This document shows, one piece after another, positions 7,643 to 16,993 of a DNA stretch of 64,000 bases; the first letter of the stretch is position 1; the number at the start of each line of letters is the position of its first letter. The translations under genes were made by a program, and so were the position numbers. This DNA comes from Pseudomonas migulae (GTDB taxonomy: Bacteria > Pseudomonadota > Gammaproteobacteria > Pseudomonadales > Pseudomonadaceae): positions 5,382,501 through 5,446,500 of the forward strand of contig NZ_JALJWR010000001.1 of NCBI RefSeq assembly GCF_024169315.1. Reading direction: 5' to 3'. The notes under the pieces were generated by a model. It was given only the letters and a program-made list of their open reading frames with translations, made no database searches and was not told where the DNA came from.

Positions 7643-8521
7643 ATGCCCTGGCAAACCCTGTTGAATCGCCGCGACCGCTTGCCCGCCAATCCAGACTTGG
7701 CGGAGGCTTTCGCGACGTTGTTGCAGCAATTGGGGACGGTGACGCCGTTTGAATTGGCGGTGGTCGGCGGACGCCTGATGGCGACACCGGGGCTGGCCTT
7801 TCTGGTGGGCTATCAAGCGGCGTTGCGCATGCTCTGGCCGAGCGCGCCGCCGAGCCTCGGCGCGTTGTGCGCGACCGAACAGCGCAGCCTGCGGGTGGCG
7901 GACATGCAGACACGTCTGACCGACCTGCGCCTGAACGGACGCAAGGATTTCGTCACCGCCGGCGATGCCGCGGACTGGCTGTTGATCGCCACCCGCAGTG
8001 AAGAACCGGGCGATGGTCCACGCCTGAGCCTGGCCGTGGTCTATCCCGGTGAACCGGGTGTCCGGGTGGAAAAACTCCCGGCGATCCCGCTGATGCCGGA
8101 CATCAGCCACGGTCGGCTGTTTCTCGACAATGCCTTGTGTGAGTTGCTGGCGGGGGATGGCTGGGATGCGTACGTCAAACCGTTCCGCACCCTCGAAGAC
8201 ATCTATGTGCTGAGCGCCATGACGGCGTGGTTGTATGGGGTGGGTCAGGACAGCGACTGGCCTCAGGGCTTGTTATTGCGTTTGCTGGCGCTGTTGGCCG
8301 GGTGCGCGGAAGTCAGCCGGCAGGCGCCGAACAATCCCGCCGGGCATGTTCTGCTGGGCGGGTTGTTTGCGCAGTTTGACGGGTTGAAGGGGGAGGTGAA
8401 TCAGGCATTGGCCGATGGCCCGCCGGAGTGGGCGGCGATGTGGCAGCGGGATCAGTCGGTGATGGATCTGGCAGTGGGGGCAAGAGGTAAGCGATTAGCC
8501 AAGGCGTTAGCGGTGAGTTGA
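7643..8521 (+). CDS. Acyl-CoA-dehydrogenase-like protein of unknown substrate
   Basis: This gene encodes 292 residues from the ATG at 7643, chosen because GAGGAG lies seven bases upstream; an in-frame ATG at 7619 has no such site. The sequence (FATLLQQLGTVTPFELAVVGGRLMATPGLAFLVGYQAALRML, DAADWLLIATRS) looks like the flavoprotein acyl-CoA dehydrogenase fold, but it is much shorter than the usual 380 residues and I see no clear catalytic glutamate. It may bind an acyl group without being a normal dehydrogenase. It diverges from olsB. The lipid role is only suggested by neighbourhood. Confidence 0.65.
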   Translation: MPWQTLLNRRDRLPANPDLAEAFATLLQQLGTVTPFELAVVGGRLMATPGLAFLVGYQAALRMLWPSAPPSLGALCATEQRSLRVADMQTRLTDLRLNGRKDFVTAGDAADWLLIATRSEEPGDGPRLSLAVVYPGEPGVRVEKLPAIPLMPDISHGRLFLDNALCELLAGDGWDAYVKPFRTLEDIYVLSAMTAWLYGVGQDSDWPQGLLLRLLALLAGCAEVSRQAPNNPAGHVLLGGLFAQFDGLKGEVNQALADGPPEWAAMWQRDQSVMDLAVGARGKRLAKALAVS

Positions 8522-8528
8522 CTGGCCT

Positions 8529-8598
8529 CTTCGCGGGCAAGCCTCGCTCCTACGGGTTACACGCTGTCCCTGTAGGAGCGAGGCTTGCCCGCGAAGGC
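8529..8598. repeat. REP doublet
   Basis: Inverted pair of the GTAGGAGCGAGGCTTGCCCG class, head to head, between two genes on the same strand. It may limit read-through or stabilise mRNA ends. Confidence 0.9.
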
Positions 8599-8674
8599 GC
8601 CCTCAAGGACAAAACTCCAAAACTGTCATCAACCTCGACTAGGCTCAGCAGGTTCAACTCTCCGAGCCCCCACC

Positions 8675-9769
8675 ATGTTCAAAGGCTTGCCCCTGCTGTT
8701 CATGCTGCTGCTAAGTCCCACGACCCACGCCGAAAACTGGCCCGCCGAGCAATGGTCCACCGGCCCGACCCTCACCGGCCCGGCCATTCAAGCCCTGGAA
8801 ACCTACGCCTTCCCACCCCGCGACGACGCCACCCGAAAAGGCATCCGCACCGACGCCCTGCTGGTGATCCGCGATGGCCAGGTGATTTACGAACGCTACG
8901 CCGGCCCGACCACTGCCGACACGCCGCACCTGACCTGGTCGATCAGCAAAAGCCTCATGGCCGCGGTCCTTGGCGTGGCCTACGGCGAAGGCCTGTTCAC
9001 GCTTCAGGACCCGGTGCTGAAATTCTATCCACCGCTGCAAACACACCCCGCGATCACCATGGCCGATCTGCTGCACTGGGCCTCCGGCCTGGACTGGCAG
9101 GAAGACTACGAATACGCGCCGTTGAAGTCCTCGGTGGTGGCGATGCTTTACACACGCGGTCATCACGACATGGCCGCATTCACCACCGATCACCCCGAGT
9201 ATGCGCAGCCCGGCCAGGCCTTTCGGTATTCCAGTGGCGACAGCAATCTGCTGGCCGCAGCGCTGAAAAACATCGTCGGCCCGGCACGCTATCCCGACTA
9301 TCCATGGACCGCGCTGTTCGAACCCTTGGGCATTCGCCACGCCGTTTGGGAAACCGACGCCACGGGCACCTTCGTCGCCTCGTCCTATGCCTACCTCACC
9401 GCGCGGGACCTGGCACGAGTCGGCCTGCTGATGGCCCGCGACGGTCGTTGGGGCGACCGGCAATTGCTGCCCAAGGATTGGGTCGCCTTCAACCGACAAC
9501 CTTTCGACCGCTATCGAGCCCATCAGGACGAGGCGGTGCCGGGCGGTCATTGGTGGCTCAATCGTGCAGCGGATGGCGCCGCACAACCCTGGCCCGATGC
9601 CCCCGCCGACACCTTCGCCGCACTCGGCCATTGGGGCCAGGCGATGTACGTGATCCCCAGCGAACACCTGGTGATCGTGCGCTACGGCGATGATCGCGAC
9701 GGCAGCTATCGACACAACGAACTGCTCAGACTCGCGCGCATGGCCTTCGCCGGGAAGGTGCAGCCATGA
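8675..9769 (+). CDS. Exported serine hydrolase, beta-lactamase-related family
   Basis: From the ATG at 8675 the protein has 364 residues with a clear signal peptide (MFKGLPLLFMLLLSPTTHA), so it acts in the periplasm. The penicillin-binding/class C fold is shown by the SxxK motif in WSISKSL (about residue 91), the tyrosine motif in FRYSSGDSN and a late GHWGQ that replaces KTG. Relatives include 6-aminohexanoate-dimer hydrolases and esterases rather than true beta-lactamases. The next small gene overlaps its stop by four bases and is probably cotranscribed. Confidence 0.85.
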   Translation: MFKGLPLLFMLLLSPTTHAENWPAEQWSTGPTLTGPAIQALETYAFPPRDDATRKGIRTDALLVIRDGQVIYERYAGPTTADTPHLTWSISKSLMAAVLGVAYGEGLFTLQDPVLKFYPPLQTHPAITMADLLHWASGLDWQEDYEYAPLKSSVVAMLYTRGHHDMAAFTTDHPEYAQPGQAFRYSSGDSNLLAAALKNIVGPARYPDYPWTALFEPLGIRHAVWETDATGTFVASSYAYLTARDLARVGLLMARDGRWGDRQLLPKDWVAFNRQPFDRYRAHQDEAVPGGHWWLNRAADGAAQPWPDAPADTFAALGHWGQAMYVIPSEHLVIVRYGDDRDGSYRHNELLRLARMAFAGKVQP

Positions 9770-10095
9770 ATCACCGCTCTTTTGTCCGCCGCCGACCGTT
9801 CAGCACGCTGGGGTTGATCCTGCTGATCGCCTTGCTCGGCTGGATCTGGCAGGAGCGGGTGGCGCTGTGGGCGTTCCCGGACATCATCAGCGCCTACACC
9901 GCCAAGGAGTATTGCTCGTGCCGGTATGTGATGAATAACGACGTCGAGTATTGCCGTGGGTATGTGAAGCAGTGGTTGCCTTTCAGCGCCTTTGCCGATG
10001 ATCCCGTCAGCAAACAGGTGATGGTCAGCGGCATGGGCCGCAGCAACCGCGCCATGTGGATCGGTGAACGCCAGGGCTGCCGCCTGACTCCCTGA
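9766..10095 (+). CDS. Small membrane-anchored protein of unknown function
   Basis: The 109-residue protein begins in the stop of the serine hydrolase (ATGA overlap), so the two are coupled. It has one N-terminal membrane segment (about residues 14-28) and then a soluble, probably periplasmic domain with five cysteines (CSCRY, EYC, QGC), which could form disulfides. I recognise no family. Its tight link to the hydrolase suggests a shared periplasmic role, but nothing more specific. Confidence 0.75.
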   Translation: MNHRSFVRRRPFSTLGLILLIALLGWIWQERVALWAFPDIISAYTAKEYCSCRYVMNNDVEYCRGYVKQWLPFSAFADDPVSKQVMVSGMGRSNRAMWIGERQGCRLTP

Positions 10096-10216
10096 ACACG
10101 GTGAAGCTTTTGTGGCGAGGGGGTATGTCATTGACTCAAGATCCGTGGCATTAGAGTTTGCAACCTGCCTCAGGGCGGTTAAGGTTCGTGCAGGTTTATT
10201 TCCCCCACGAGTCTTT

Positions 10217-10807
10217 ATGTTCAAGCGGTTCCTTATCCAAACCCTGGCCTTTGTACTGCTGACCGGCGCCACGTTATCAGCCCAGGCCAATTGGTACCTG
10301 GACGGCGAGTCTTCGCGGCTGTCGTTCGTCAGTACCAAAAACGCCAACATTTCCGAAGTTCAGCGCTTTCTGGTGCTGCACGGCAAGGTCAGTCCCAAAG
10401 GCCTGGCCGAGGTGGAAGTCGAGCTGGAGTCGGTGAACAGCGGCATTCCCTTGCGTGACGAACGCATGCGCAAGGAGTTGTTCGAGATCCAGACCTTCCC
10501 CGAAGCCTTGATCACCGCACAAATCGATCTGCGCCCGATCAACGACCTCGCGCCCGGCGCGCAACTCGAATTGCGCCTGCCGGTGACCGTCAACCTCCAT
10601 GGCAAACAACACGACTACAACGCCGAGCTGTTGGCAACCCGTCTGGATGACCGGCGCTTTCAGGTGGTGACGCTTGAGCCGCTGGTGATCAACGCGGCGG
10701 ATTTCGATCTGGCGCCGGGGCTGGAAAACTTGCGCAAGGTCGCGGGTTTGTCGGCGATCAGTCTGTCGGTACCGGTGGGTGCGGTACTGATTTTCACGGC
10801 GCGCTGA
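10217..10807 (+). CDS. YceI-family periplasmic lipocalin-like protein
   Basis: The protein has 196 residues with a signal peptide (MFKRFLIQTLAFVLLTGATLSAQA) and a YceI domain: WYLDGESSRLSFVSTKNANISEVQRF, RDERMRKELFEIQTFPEALITA and a late LPVTVNLHGKQHDYNAELL. The family binds isoprenoid-like lipids in a beta-barrel. The ATG at 10217 is chosen because it begins the signal peptide; the open frame upstream is not conserved-looking. A ClsB-type gene starts two bases after its stop, so the two are likely one transcript acting on envelope lipids (inference). Confidence 0.85.
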   Translation: MFKRFLIQTLAFVLLTGATLSAQANWYLDGESSRLSFVSTKNANISEVQRFLVLHGKVSPKGLAEVEVELESVNSGIPLRDERMRKELFEIQTFPEALITAQIDLRPINDLAPGAQLELRLPVTVNLHGKQHDYNAELLATRLDDRRFQVVTLEPLVINAADFDLAPGLENLRKVAGLSAISLSVPVGAVLIFTAR

Positions 10808-10808
10808 C

Positions 10809-11966
10809 ATGGCCGGCGCGATTTTTCCGTGGCGTGAAGGCAACAGCTTCGAACTGCTGATCGACGGTCCGCAGTTCTTCCCGCGCATGCTGGTCGCAAT
10901 TGCCCGCGCCGAAGAGCAGGTTGAACTGGAGCTGTACCTGGTGGAGGCGGGCACCTGTGCCGAAGCCATGGTTCAGGCGTTGGTCCAGGCTGCCGAGCGT
11001 GGTGTCCGTGTGCGCTGCCTGTTCGATGATTACGGCAGCCTCGCGTTCACCCTGACCTTGCGTCAGCGTCTGATGGCGGCGGGCGTGGAACTGCGTTTCT
11101 ACAATCGCCTGAGTTGGCGGCGCTGGGTCGGCAATTTCTATCGCGATCATCGCAAGCTGTTGCTGGTCGATCAGAGCATGGCGGTGGTCGGTGGCACCGG
11201 TGTCACCGATGAGTTCTGGACGCCGGGCGAAGACACCAGCGAATGGCACGAAGTGATGGTGGAAATCACCGGTCCCCTGGTCATCGACTGGCAGTTGCTG
11301 TTCGACCGCCAATGGATCGCCAACCGTCATCGGCGTGCCTGGAAGCCTGCTTCGCACTTCGGCCTGCCGCGATTGCCGCGCGTGCCGTCCACAGGTGAGG
11401 GCATGGGCCGCGTGGCGTATGCCGACGCCCGTCAGCACCGCGATATTCTGCAGTCACTGGTCCGCGCTCTGAACAGTGGCCAGAAGCGGATCTGGCTGGC
11501 CACGCCGTATTTTCTGCCGACCTGGAAAGTCCGCCGCTCATTGCGCCGGGCCGCCGGTCGAGGCGTTGATGTGCGTCTGCTGTTGACCGGTCCGCGCACC
11601 GATCACCCGTCGGTGCGCTACGCCGGGCATCGCTACTACCCGCGACTGCTCAAGGCCGGGGTGAAGATCTTCGAATACCAGCCGTGTTTCCTGCACCTGA
11701 AAATGGTGCTGGTGGATGACTGGGTGAGTATCGGCTCGTGCAACTTCGATCACTGGAATTTGCGGTTTAACCTGGAAGCCAACCTTGAAGCACTGGACCC
11801 AGGGTTGACGAGGGCGGTGGCGGCAAGTTTCGAAAAGGATTTTGCGCTGAGCCAGGAAGTCAGCCTGGAGGCATGGCAACGCCGGCCGCTGTGGCGACGA
11901 ATCAAGCAAAGGATTTGGGGATGGGTCGATCGGTTGGTGGTGAATCTGCTGGATAAACGCGGATAG
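10809..11966 (+). CDS. clsB: Cardiolipin synthase B-type phospholipase D protein
   Basis: This 385-residue cytoplasmic or peripheral protein has two HKD motifs: DHRKLLLVD (His114, Lys116, Asp121) and HLKMVLVDD (His296, Lys298, Asp303). It has no N-terminal membrane segments, as in ClsB/YbhO, unlike ClsA. The family joins two lipid head groups by phosphatidyl transfer to make cardiolipin. It follows yceI by two bases. The name is by architecture; ClsC or another phosphatidyltransferase is possible. Confidence 0.85.
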   Translation: MAGAIFPWREGNSFELLIDGPQFFPRMLVAIARAEEQVELELYLVEAGTCAEAMVQALVQAAERGVRVRCLFDDYGSLAFTLTLRQRLMAAGVELRFYNRLSWRRWVGNFYRDHRKLLLVDQSMAVVGGTGVTDEFWTPGEDTSEWHEVMVEITGPLVIDWQLLFDRQWIANRHRRAWKPASHFGLPRLPRVPSTGEGMGRVAYADARQHRDILQSLVRALNSGQKRIWLATPYFLPTWKVRRSLRRAAGRGVDVRLLLTGPRTDHPSVRYAGHRYYPRLLKAGVKIFEYQPCFLHLKMVLVDDWVSIGSCNFDHWNLRFNLEANLEALDPGLTRAVAASFEKDFALSQEVSLEAWQRRPLWRRIKQRIWGWVDRLVVNLLDKRG

Positions 11967-11985
11967 TCGTCACACCCAAAACCAC

Positions 11986-12075
11986 TGTGGGAGCGGGCTT
12001 GCTCGCGAAGGGGCCGTGTCAGTCAACGATGATGTCGACTGACAGTCCGCATTCGCGAGCAAGCCCGCTCCCACA
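11986..12075. repeat. REP doublet
   Basis: Inverted pair of the TGTGGGAGCGGGCTTGCTCG class between the convergent clsB and bglX genes. The inner arms (GTCAGTC...GACTGAC) extend the palindrome. Confidence 0.9.
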
Positions 12076-12099
12076 TTTGTAATGTGTTGCCTGGAAGCG

Positions 12100-14391
12100 T
12101 TACAGCAACTCAAAACTCTGCTGCGTCACGTCCTGGGAATCCAGGCCGATCTGCACGTTGAACTTGCCCGGTTCTGCCGCGTACTTCAGCTGGGCATTGA
12201 AGAACTTCAGGTCATCCTCGGTGATGGTGAAGTGCACGACTTTCTGTTCGCCGGCCTTGAGCGTGATTTTCTGGAAGTTCTTCAGTTCCTTGATCGGCCG
12301 GATCATCGAGCCGGTCACGTCCTGGATGTACAGCTGCACCACGGTTTCGCCGTCACGCTTGCCGGTGTTTTTCACCATGACGCTCGCGTCGAGCTTGCCG
12401 GTCTTGTTCAGCGTGGTCGATGACAATGCCATGTCGGTCAGGCTGAAATCGGTGTAGCTCAGACCGAAGCCGAACGGGAACAGCGGGCCTGTGGTGTCAT
12501 CGAAATACTGCGAGGTGTAGTTGCCCGGTTTGCCCGGCGTGAACGGCCGGCCAATGCTCAGATGGTTGTAGTAGGTTGGAATCTGACCCACCGAACGCGG
12601 GAAGGTGATCGGCAGTTTGCCCGACGGGTTGTAGTCGCCGAACAGCACGTCGGCGATGGCGTTGCCGCCTTCGGTGCCGCTGAACCAGGTTTCCAGAATC
12701 GCGTCAGCCTGTTCCTTCTCCTGGAGAATCGACAGCGGCCGGCCGTTCATCAACACCAGTACCAGCGGTTTGCCGGTGGCTTTCAAGGCGCGGATCAGCT
12801 CGCGCTGGTTTTCCGGGATATTCAGGTCGGTACGGCTCGACGATTCGTGGGACATGCCACGGGATTCGCCCACCGCTGCCACCACCACATCGGCATCTTT
12901 GGCGGCTTTCACCGCTTCGTCGATCAGCACTTGCGCCGAACGCGGGTCGTCCACCACTTCCGGGGCATCGAAGTTGAGGAAGTTCAGGTAGTCCAGGACC
13001 TTCTTGTCGCTGGTGATGTTGGCGCCACGGGCGTAGATCAGCGTCGATTTATCGCCCAGCGCGTGGGTCATGCCGTCGAACAGCGTGACCGATTGAGCCG
13101 GACGGCCAGCGGCAGCCCAACTGCCCATCATGTCGATCGGTGCTTTGGCCAGCGGACCGACCAGCATGATTTTCGCGGTTTTCTTCAGCGGCAGGGTTTC
13201 GCCCTGGTTCTTCAGCAGCACCAGACTGCGACGCGCGACGTCGCGGGCCTCGGCGCGGTGCAGGCGGCTGTCGGCGTAAGTGTCGGCCGGATCATCCTCA
13301 GCCTTGCCGATGCGCAGGTACGGGTCCTTGAACAGGCCCATGTCGTACTTGGCGTCCAGCACCGCACGCACGGCGTTGTCGATGTCGCTTTGCTCGATCT
13401 CGCCGGCCTTCAACAGCCCCGGCAGCTCCTTGCCGTACAGGGTGTCGTTCATGCTCATGTGGATGCCGGCCTTGATCGCCAGCTTCGCGGCTTCGCGACC
13501 GTCAGCGGCAACGCCGTGCTTGATCAGCTCGAAAATCGCCCCGTGGTCGCTGACCGCCAGGCCCTTGAAGCCCCATTCCTTGCGCAGCAGGTCGTTCATC
13601 AGCCAGGTGTTGGCAGTGGCCGGCACGCCGTTGATCGAGTTCAGCGCAACCATCACCCCGCCGGCACCGGCGTCAATCGCCGCGCGGTACGGGGGCAGGT
13701 AGTCCTGGTACATCTTGACCGGGCTCATGTCGACGACGTTGTAGTCGCGACCCCCCTCGACCGCGCCGTACAAGGCAAAGTGCTTGACGCTGGCCATGAT
13801 GCTGTCGGCCGCGTTCGCGCCGGTGCCCTGGAACGCCTTGACCATCACGCCGGCAATGCGCGACACCAGATAGGTGTCTTCGCCGAAGCCTTCGGAAGTC
13901 CGGCCCCAGCGCGGGTCGCGGGAGATGTCGACCATCGGTGCGAAGGTGATGTCGAGGCTGTCCGCCGCGGCTTCCTTGGCGGCGACGCGCCCGGACCGGC
14001 CAATGGCGTCCATGTCCCAGCTCGACGCCAGTGCAATCGGGATCGGGAAAATCGTGCGATGGCCGTGGATCACGTCATAGGCGAAGAACATCGGGATCTT
14101 CAACCGGCTGCGCATGGCCGCGTCCTGCATCGGACGGTTTTCCGGGCGGGTGATGGAGTTGAACGTACCGCCGATGTTGCCAGCGGCGATTTCCTTGCGG
14201 ATCAGCTCCCGGGGCATTTCCGGGCCGATGCTGATCAGGCGCAACTGGCCGATTTTTTCATCGAGGGTCATCTGCTTCATCAGGTTGCTGATGAAAGCGT
14301 CCTTGTTCTCCAGAGGTGCGGGCGTCGTGGCGGCCAATACGGTATGACTGGCCAGACTGACGAACAGGCCCAGCAAACACAGCTTCTTCAT
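12100..14391 (-). CDS. bglX: Periplasmic beta-glucosidase BglX (GH3)
   Basis: This 763-residue glycoside hydrolase family 3 enzyme has a signal peptide (MKKLCLLGLFVSLASHTVLA). The N-terminal GH3 barrel carries the substrate site (SVKHFALYGA at about 201-210) and the catalytic nucleophile Asp282 in VSDHGA. The GH3_C domain follows (MLVGPLAKAPIDMMGSWA, PLVLVLMNGRPLSI), then a C-terminal fibronectin III-like domain (about residues 660-750). Length and order match E. coli BglX, which releases glucose from beta-linked oligosaccharides in the periplasm. It stands alone, facing a REP on one side and lemA on the other. Confidence 0.93.
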   Translation of the reverse strand: MKKLCLLGLFVSLASHTVLAATTPAPLENKDAFISNLMKQMTLDEKIGQLRLISIGPEMPRELIRKEIAAGNIGGTFNSITRPENRPMQDAAMRSRLKIPMFFAYDVIHGHRTIFPIPIALASSWDMDAIGRSGRVAAKEAAADSLDITFAPMVDISRDPRWGRTSEGFGEDTYLVSRIAGVMVKAFQGTGANAADSIMASVKHFALYGAVEGGRDYNVVDMSPVKMYQDYLPPYRAAIDAGAGGVMVALNSINGVPATANTWLMNDLLRKEWGFKGLAVSDHGAIFELIKHGVAADGREAAKLAIKAGIHMSMNDTLYGKELPGLLKAGEIEQSDIDNAVRAVLDAKYDMGLFKDPYLRIGKAEDDPADTYADSRLHRAEARDVARRSLVLLKNQGETLPLKKTAKIMLVGPLAKAPIDMMGSWAAAGRPAQSVTLFDGMTHALGDKSTLIYARGANITSDKKVLDYLNFLNFDAPEVVDDPRSAQVLIDEAVKAAKDADVVVAAVGESRGMSHESSSRTDLNIPENQRELIRALKATGKPLVLVLMNGRPLSILQEKEQADAILETWFSGTEGGNAIADVLFGDYNPSGKLPITFPRSVGQIPTYYNHLSIGRPFTPGKPGNYTSQYFDDTTGPLFPFGFGLSYTDFSLTDMALSSTTLNKTGKLDASVMVKNTGKRDGETVVQLYIQDVTGSMIRPIKELKNFQKITLKAGEQKVVHFTITEDDLKFFNAQLKYAAEPGKFNVQIGLDSQDVTQQSFELL

Positions 14392-14632
14392 GAATGGTTT
14401 TCTCTAAAGCCTAAACGGCAGGGAATACGCGCCGGTCAGCCAAAATTTAGGGAGCGACTATTGTTGTTCAGGTAAATGCAGCACACTTCTGCAGTGTTTT
14501 TTTGCGCTGGGGCATCTTTTAGCCCATTGGCTCGATGCAATCCAGTGGCGGCGGCAGATTATGCCCCAAGAGGCCGTTCAGAAGGTCGCTGGTTGTTTTT
14601 TCAACGGAATGTACAAGGGAGCATCAAACCAG

Positions 14633-15241
14633 ATGAATGTACGACACCACACTCGGTCGAGCCTGCACGTCGCAGCCTTGATGTTGCTGACCACGTTGCT
14701 GGCCGGTTGCGGCATCAACAACATTCCGACCCTCGACGAACAGGCCAAGGCGGCCTGGGGCCAGGTGCAGAACCAGTACCAGCGCCGCGCCGACCTGATC
14801 CCCAATCTGGTGGAAACCGTCAAGGGCTATGCCAGGCATGAAGAGGAAACCCTGACCGCGGTGATCGAAGCCCGGGCCAAGGCGACTTCGATCCAGGTGG
14901 ATGCCAGCACCCTCGACAATCCCGAGAAGCTCAAACAGTTCCAGCAAGCGCAGGATCAGCTGACCGGTGCCTTGAGCCGTTTGATGGTGGTCTCCGAGCG
15001 CTATCCGGACCTCAAGGCCAACCAGAATTTCCTGGCGTTGCAATCGCAGCTGGAAGGCACCGAGAATCGCATCGCCGTGGCGCGTCGTGATTTCATCCTC
15101 GCGGTGCAGAAGTACAACACCGAAATCCGTACGTTCCCGGGGCGCTTGTGGCACACCGTGATGTACAGCGATCTGCCGATTCGTGAAACCTTCGAAGCCA
15201 CCAGTCCCGGTGCCGAGAAAGCACCTGAAGTGAAGTTCTGA
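14633..15241 (+). CDS. lemA: LemA-family lipoprotein
   Basis: From the ATG at 14633 the protein has 202 residues. It has a lipoprotein signal with lipobox LAGC near residue 24 and the LemA core (QAKAAWGQVQNQYQRRADLIPNLVETVKGY, SERYPDLKANQNFLALQSQLEGTENRIAVARRDF). The start was chosen because it directly precedes the signal peptide. The cysteine suggests lipid anchoring rather than the inward-facing helix of other LemA proteins. It is followed by two TPM-domain genes, a common trio of unclear envelope function. Confidence 0.88.
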   Translation: MNVRHHTRSSLHVAALMLLTTLLAGCGINNIPTLDEQAKAAWGQVQNQYQRRADLIPNLVETVKGYARHEEETLTAVIEARAKATSIQVDASTLDNPEKLKQFQQAQDQLTGALSRLMVVSERYPDLKANQNFLALQSQLEGTENRIAVARRDFILAVQKYNTEIRTFPGRLWHTVMYSDLPIRETFEATSPGAEKAPEVKF

Positions 15242-15275
15242 CCGGCTTGCAGCATTACCACGGATGAGGTTGCCA

Positions 15276-16031
15276 ATGCGCGTGTTGAAAGTGGGCCTGG
15301 TGCTGTTGCTCTGGGTGTTTGCCCTGACGGCCCGGGCCGAGCTCAAATTTCCGGAGCTGACCGGGCGGGTGGTGGATAACGCCCAAATGATCGAACCCTC
15401 AGTGCGCGAGCAGTTGACGCAACAGCTCAACGCCCACGAAAAAGCCACCGGTGAACAATTGGTGGTGGTGACGTTGCCGGACCTGCAGGGCACTGATATT
15501 GCGGACTTCGGCTATCAGCTCGGTCGTCATTGGGGCATCGGGCAGAAGGACAAGAACAACGGCGCACTGCTGATCGTCGCGCGCGATGAGCGCCGGTTGC
15601 GGATCGAAGTTGGTTATGGCCTGGAAGATCGGCTGACCGATGCGCAGAGTTCGGTGATCATCAACCAGGTGATCACTCCTGCGTTCAAGACCGGCAACTT
15701 CAGCAAGGGCATCAGCGACGGGGTCGCGGCGATGCTGGTGGTGTTGGGCGGCAGTCCGCTGGATGAACCGTCGACGGTGTACGACTCCGGCGGCAATCAG
15801 GAGAGTGACTTCGTTTCGCAACATCCCGGGGTGTTTGTGTTCCTGGTGTTGCTGTTCATCCTGACGATATTCGTCTTGCAGATGTTCGGGATCCTGCCCG
15901 CCGGCCGAGGCGGCTCGGGTGGCTCGAGCGGTGGTTTTGGCGGGGGTGGTTTTGGTGGCGGCGGTGGAGGCGGGGGCTTCAGCGGCGGCGGGGGCAGTTT
16001 CGGGGGCGGCGGTTCGTCGGGCGGCTGGTGA
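15276..16031 (+). CDS. TPM-domain membrane protein (YgcG-like) with Gly-rich tail
   Basis: This gene encodes 251 residues from the ATG at 15276, preferred over 15264 because GAGG lies ahead of it. A signal peptide leads into a TPM phosphatase domain (LTGRVVDNAQMIEPSVREQL, GEQLVVVTLPDLQGTDIADFG, NNGALLIVARDERRLRIEVGYGLE; about residues 25-150). A membrane segment (about 182-204) and a Gly/Ser/Phe-rich tail of about 45 residues ending GGSSGGW follow. Such tails are typical of the family. It lies between lemA and a second TPM gene in the same direction. Confidence 0.87.
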   Translation: MRVLKVGLVLLLWVFALTARAELKFPELTGRVVDNAQMIEPSVREQLTQQLNAHEKATGEQLVVVTLPDLQGTDIADFGYQLGRHWGIGQKDKNNGALLIVARDERRLRIEVGYGLEDRLTDAQSSVIINQVITPAFKTGNFSKGISDGVAAMLVVLGGSPLDEPSTVYDSGGNQESDFVSQHPGVFVFLVLLFILTIFVLQMFGILPAGRGGSGGSSGGFGGGGFGGGGGGGGFSGGGGSFGGGGSSGGW

Positions 16032-16074
16032 TAACCCTTCAGATAATAACAATGGCGAGTGAGCACAGTTAAAC

Positions 16075-16692
16075 ATGGCACTACTGACTGAACACGAACA
16101 ACGCAAAGTCGCCGAGGCAATCGCCCGGGTCGAGCGCGACACCGACGCCGAACTGGTGACCGTGCTCGCGGCCCGCGCCGACGACTATGCGTACATCCCG
16201 CTGCTGTGGGCCAGTTTGCTGGCGCTGGTGGTGCCGGGTGTCGTGCATTACCTGACCGGCTGGCTGACCATGCACAGCCTGTTGCTGGTGCAGTGGGTCA
16301 CCTTCATCGTGCTGTGCCTGGTGTTCCGGATTCCGAAAGTCACCACCCATTTGATCCCGCGCTCGGTGCGTCACTGGCGCGCCTCGAACCTGGCGCGTCG
16401 GCAGTTTCTGGAGCAGAACCTGCACCACACCGTGGGCAGCACCGGCATGCTGATTTTCGTCTGCGAGGCCGAACGTTATGTGGAAATCCTGGTGGACGAA
16501 GGGATTTCCAAACGGCTGGATAACAAGAACTGGGACGCGATTGTCGCGGTGTTCACCCAGCAGGTGAAGCAGGGGCAGACGTTGCAGGGGTTTGTGACGT
16601 GCGTCGAGGCGTGCGGCGAGTTGCTCAAGGTGCATGTGCCGGTGACGCATGTGCGGAATGAGTTGCCGAATCGGTTGGTGGTGTTGGGCTGA
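16075..16692 (+). CDS. Second TPM-domain membrane protein
   Basis: The 205-residue protein starts with a short TPM-like stretch (LTEHEQRKVAEAIARVERDTDAELVTVLAARADDYAYIPLLWA), followed by two membrane segments (about residues 44-90). The second half of the domain follows (VGSTGMLIFVCEAERYVEILVDEGISKRLDNKNWDAIV, QTLQGFVTCVEACGELLKVHVP). This split arrangement is typical of the partner found beside LemA and YgcG-like proteins. The trio is probably one transcript; its function is not established. Confidence 0.82.
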   Translation: MALLTEHEQRKVAEAIARVERDTDAELVTVLAARADDYAYIPLLWASLLALVVPGVVHYLTGWLTMHSLLLVQWVTFIVLCLVFRIPKVTTHLIPRSVRHWRASNLARRQFLEQNLHHTVGSTGMLIFVCEAERYVEILVDEGISKRLDNKNWDAIVAVFTQQVKQGQTLQGFVTCVEACGELLKVHVPVTHVRNELPNRLVVLG

Positions 16693-16720
16693 CACACCTT
16701 CTGTGGGCGAGAGGGCTTTT

Positions 16721-16840
16721 GTGGCGAGGGGACTTGTCCCCGTTCGACTGCGAAGCAGTCGTAAATCCGGTTTGCACGGTGTAACTGAAAGAATGCAGGG
16801 GGCCGCTTCGCAGCCCAACGGGGGCAAGCCCCCTCGCCAC
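16721..16840. repeat. Long inverted repeat of a second REP-like class
   Basis: The ends GTGGCGAGGGG and CCCCTCGCCAC are complementary, with further paired words (TTGTCCCCGTT/AACGGGGGCAA). The core GACTGCGAAGCAGTC is a second small palindrome. The class differs from the GGGAGCGGGCTTG REPs. A short tail (16841-16876) repeats the CACAAAAGCCCC word twice. Confidence 0.8.
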
Positions 16841-16993
16841 AAAAGCCCCTTCACCACAAAAGCCCCCTCACCACAGGGAACTTCACTCGCCTGAGGATTC
16901 TCACCGTTCGGTAAATAACTGCGTGTCCCGAACGGCCATCCCCCCTAAAATACCCGCCATTCCCGATTCGCTCCGCCCGAGGCCGTTTTTTCC

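Noticed and set aside
8675..9769. True class C beta-lactamase
   Set aside because: The KTG box is replaced by GHWGQ and the tyrosine motif is YSS rather than YxN; esterase or amide-hydrolase relatives fit better.
12562..14475. A 637-codon open frame opposite bglX
   Set aside because: bglX is a full-length GH3 enzyme with all motifs; the opposite frame is rich in Arg, His, Gln and Val without a recognisable fold.
16721..16840. Possible structured RNA gene
   Set aside because: The long inverted repeat has the dispersed-repeat look (outer arms plus a small inner palindrome) and no promoter or terminator of its own.
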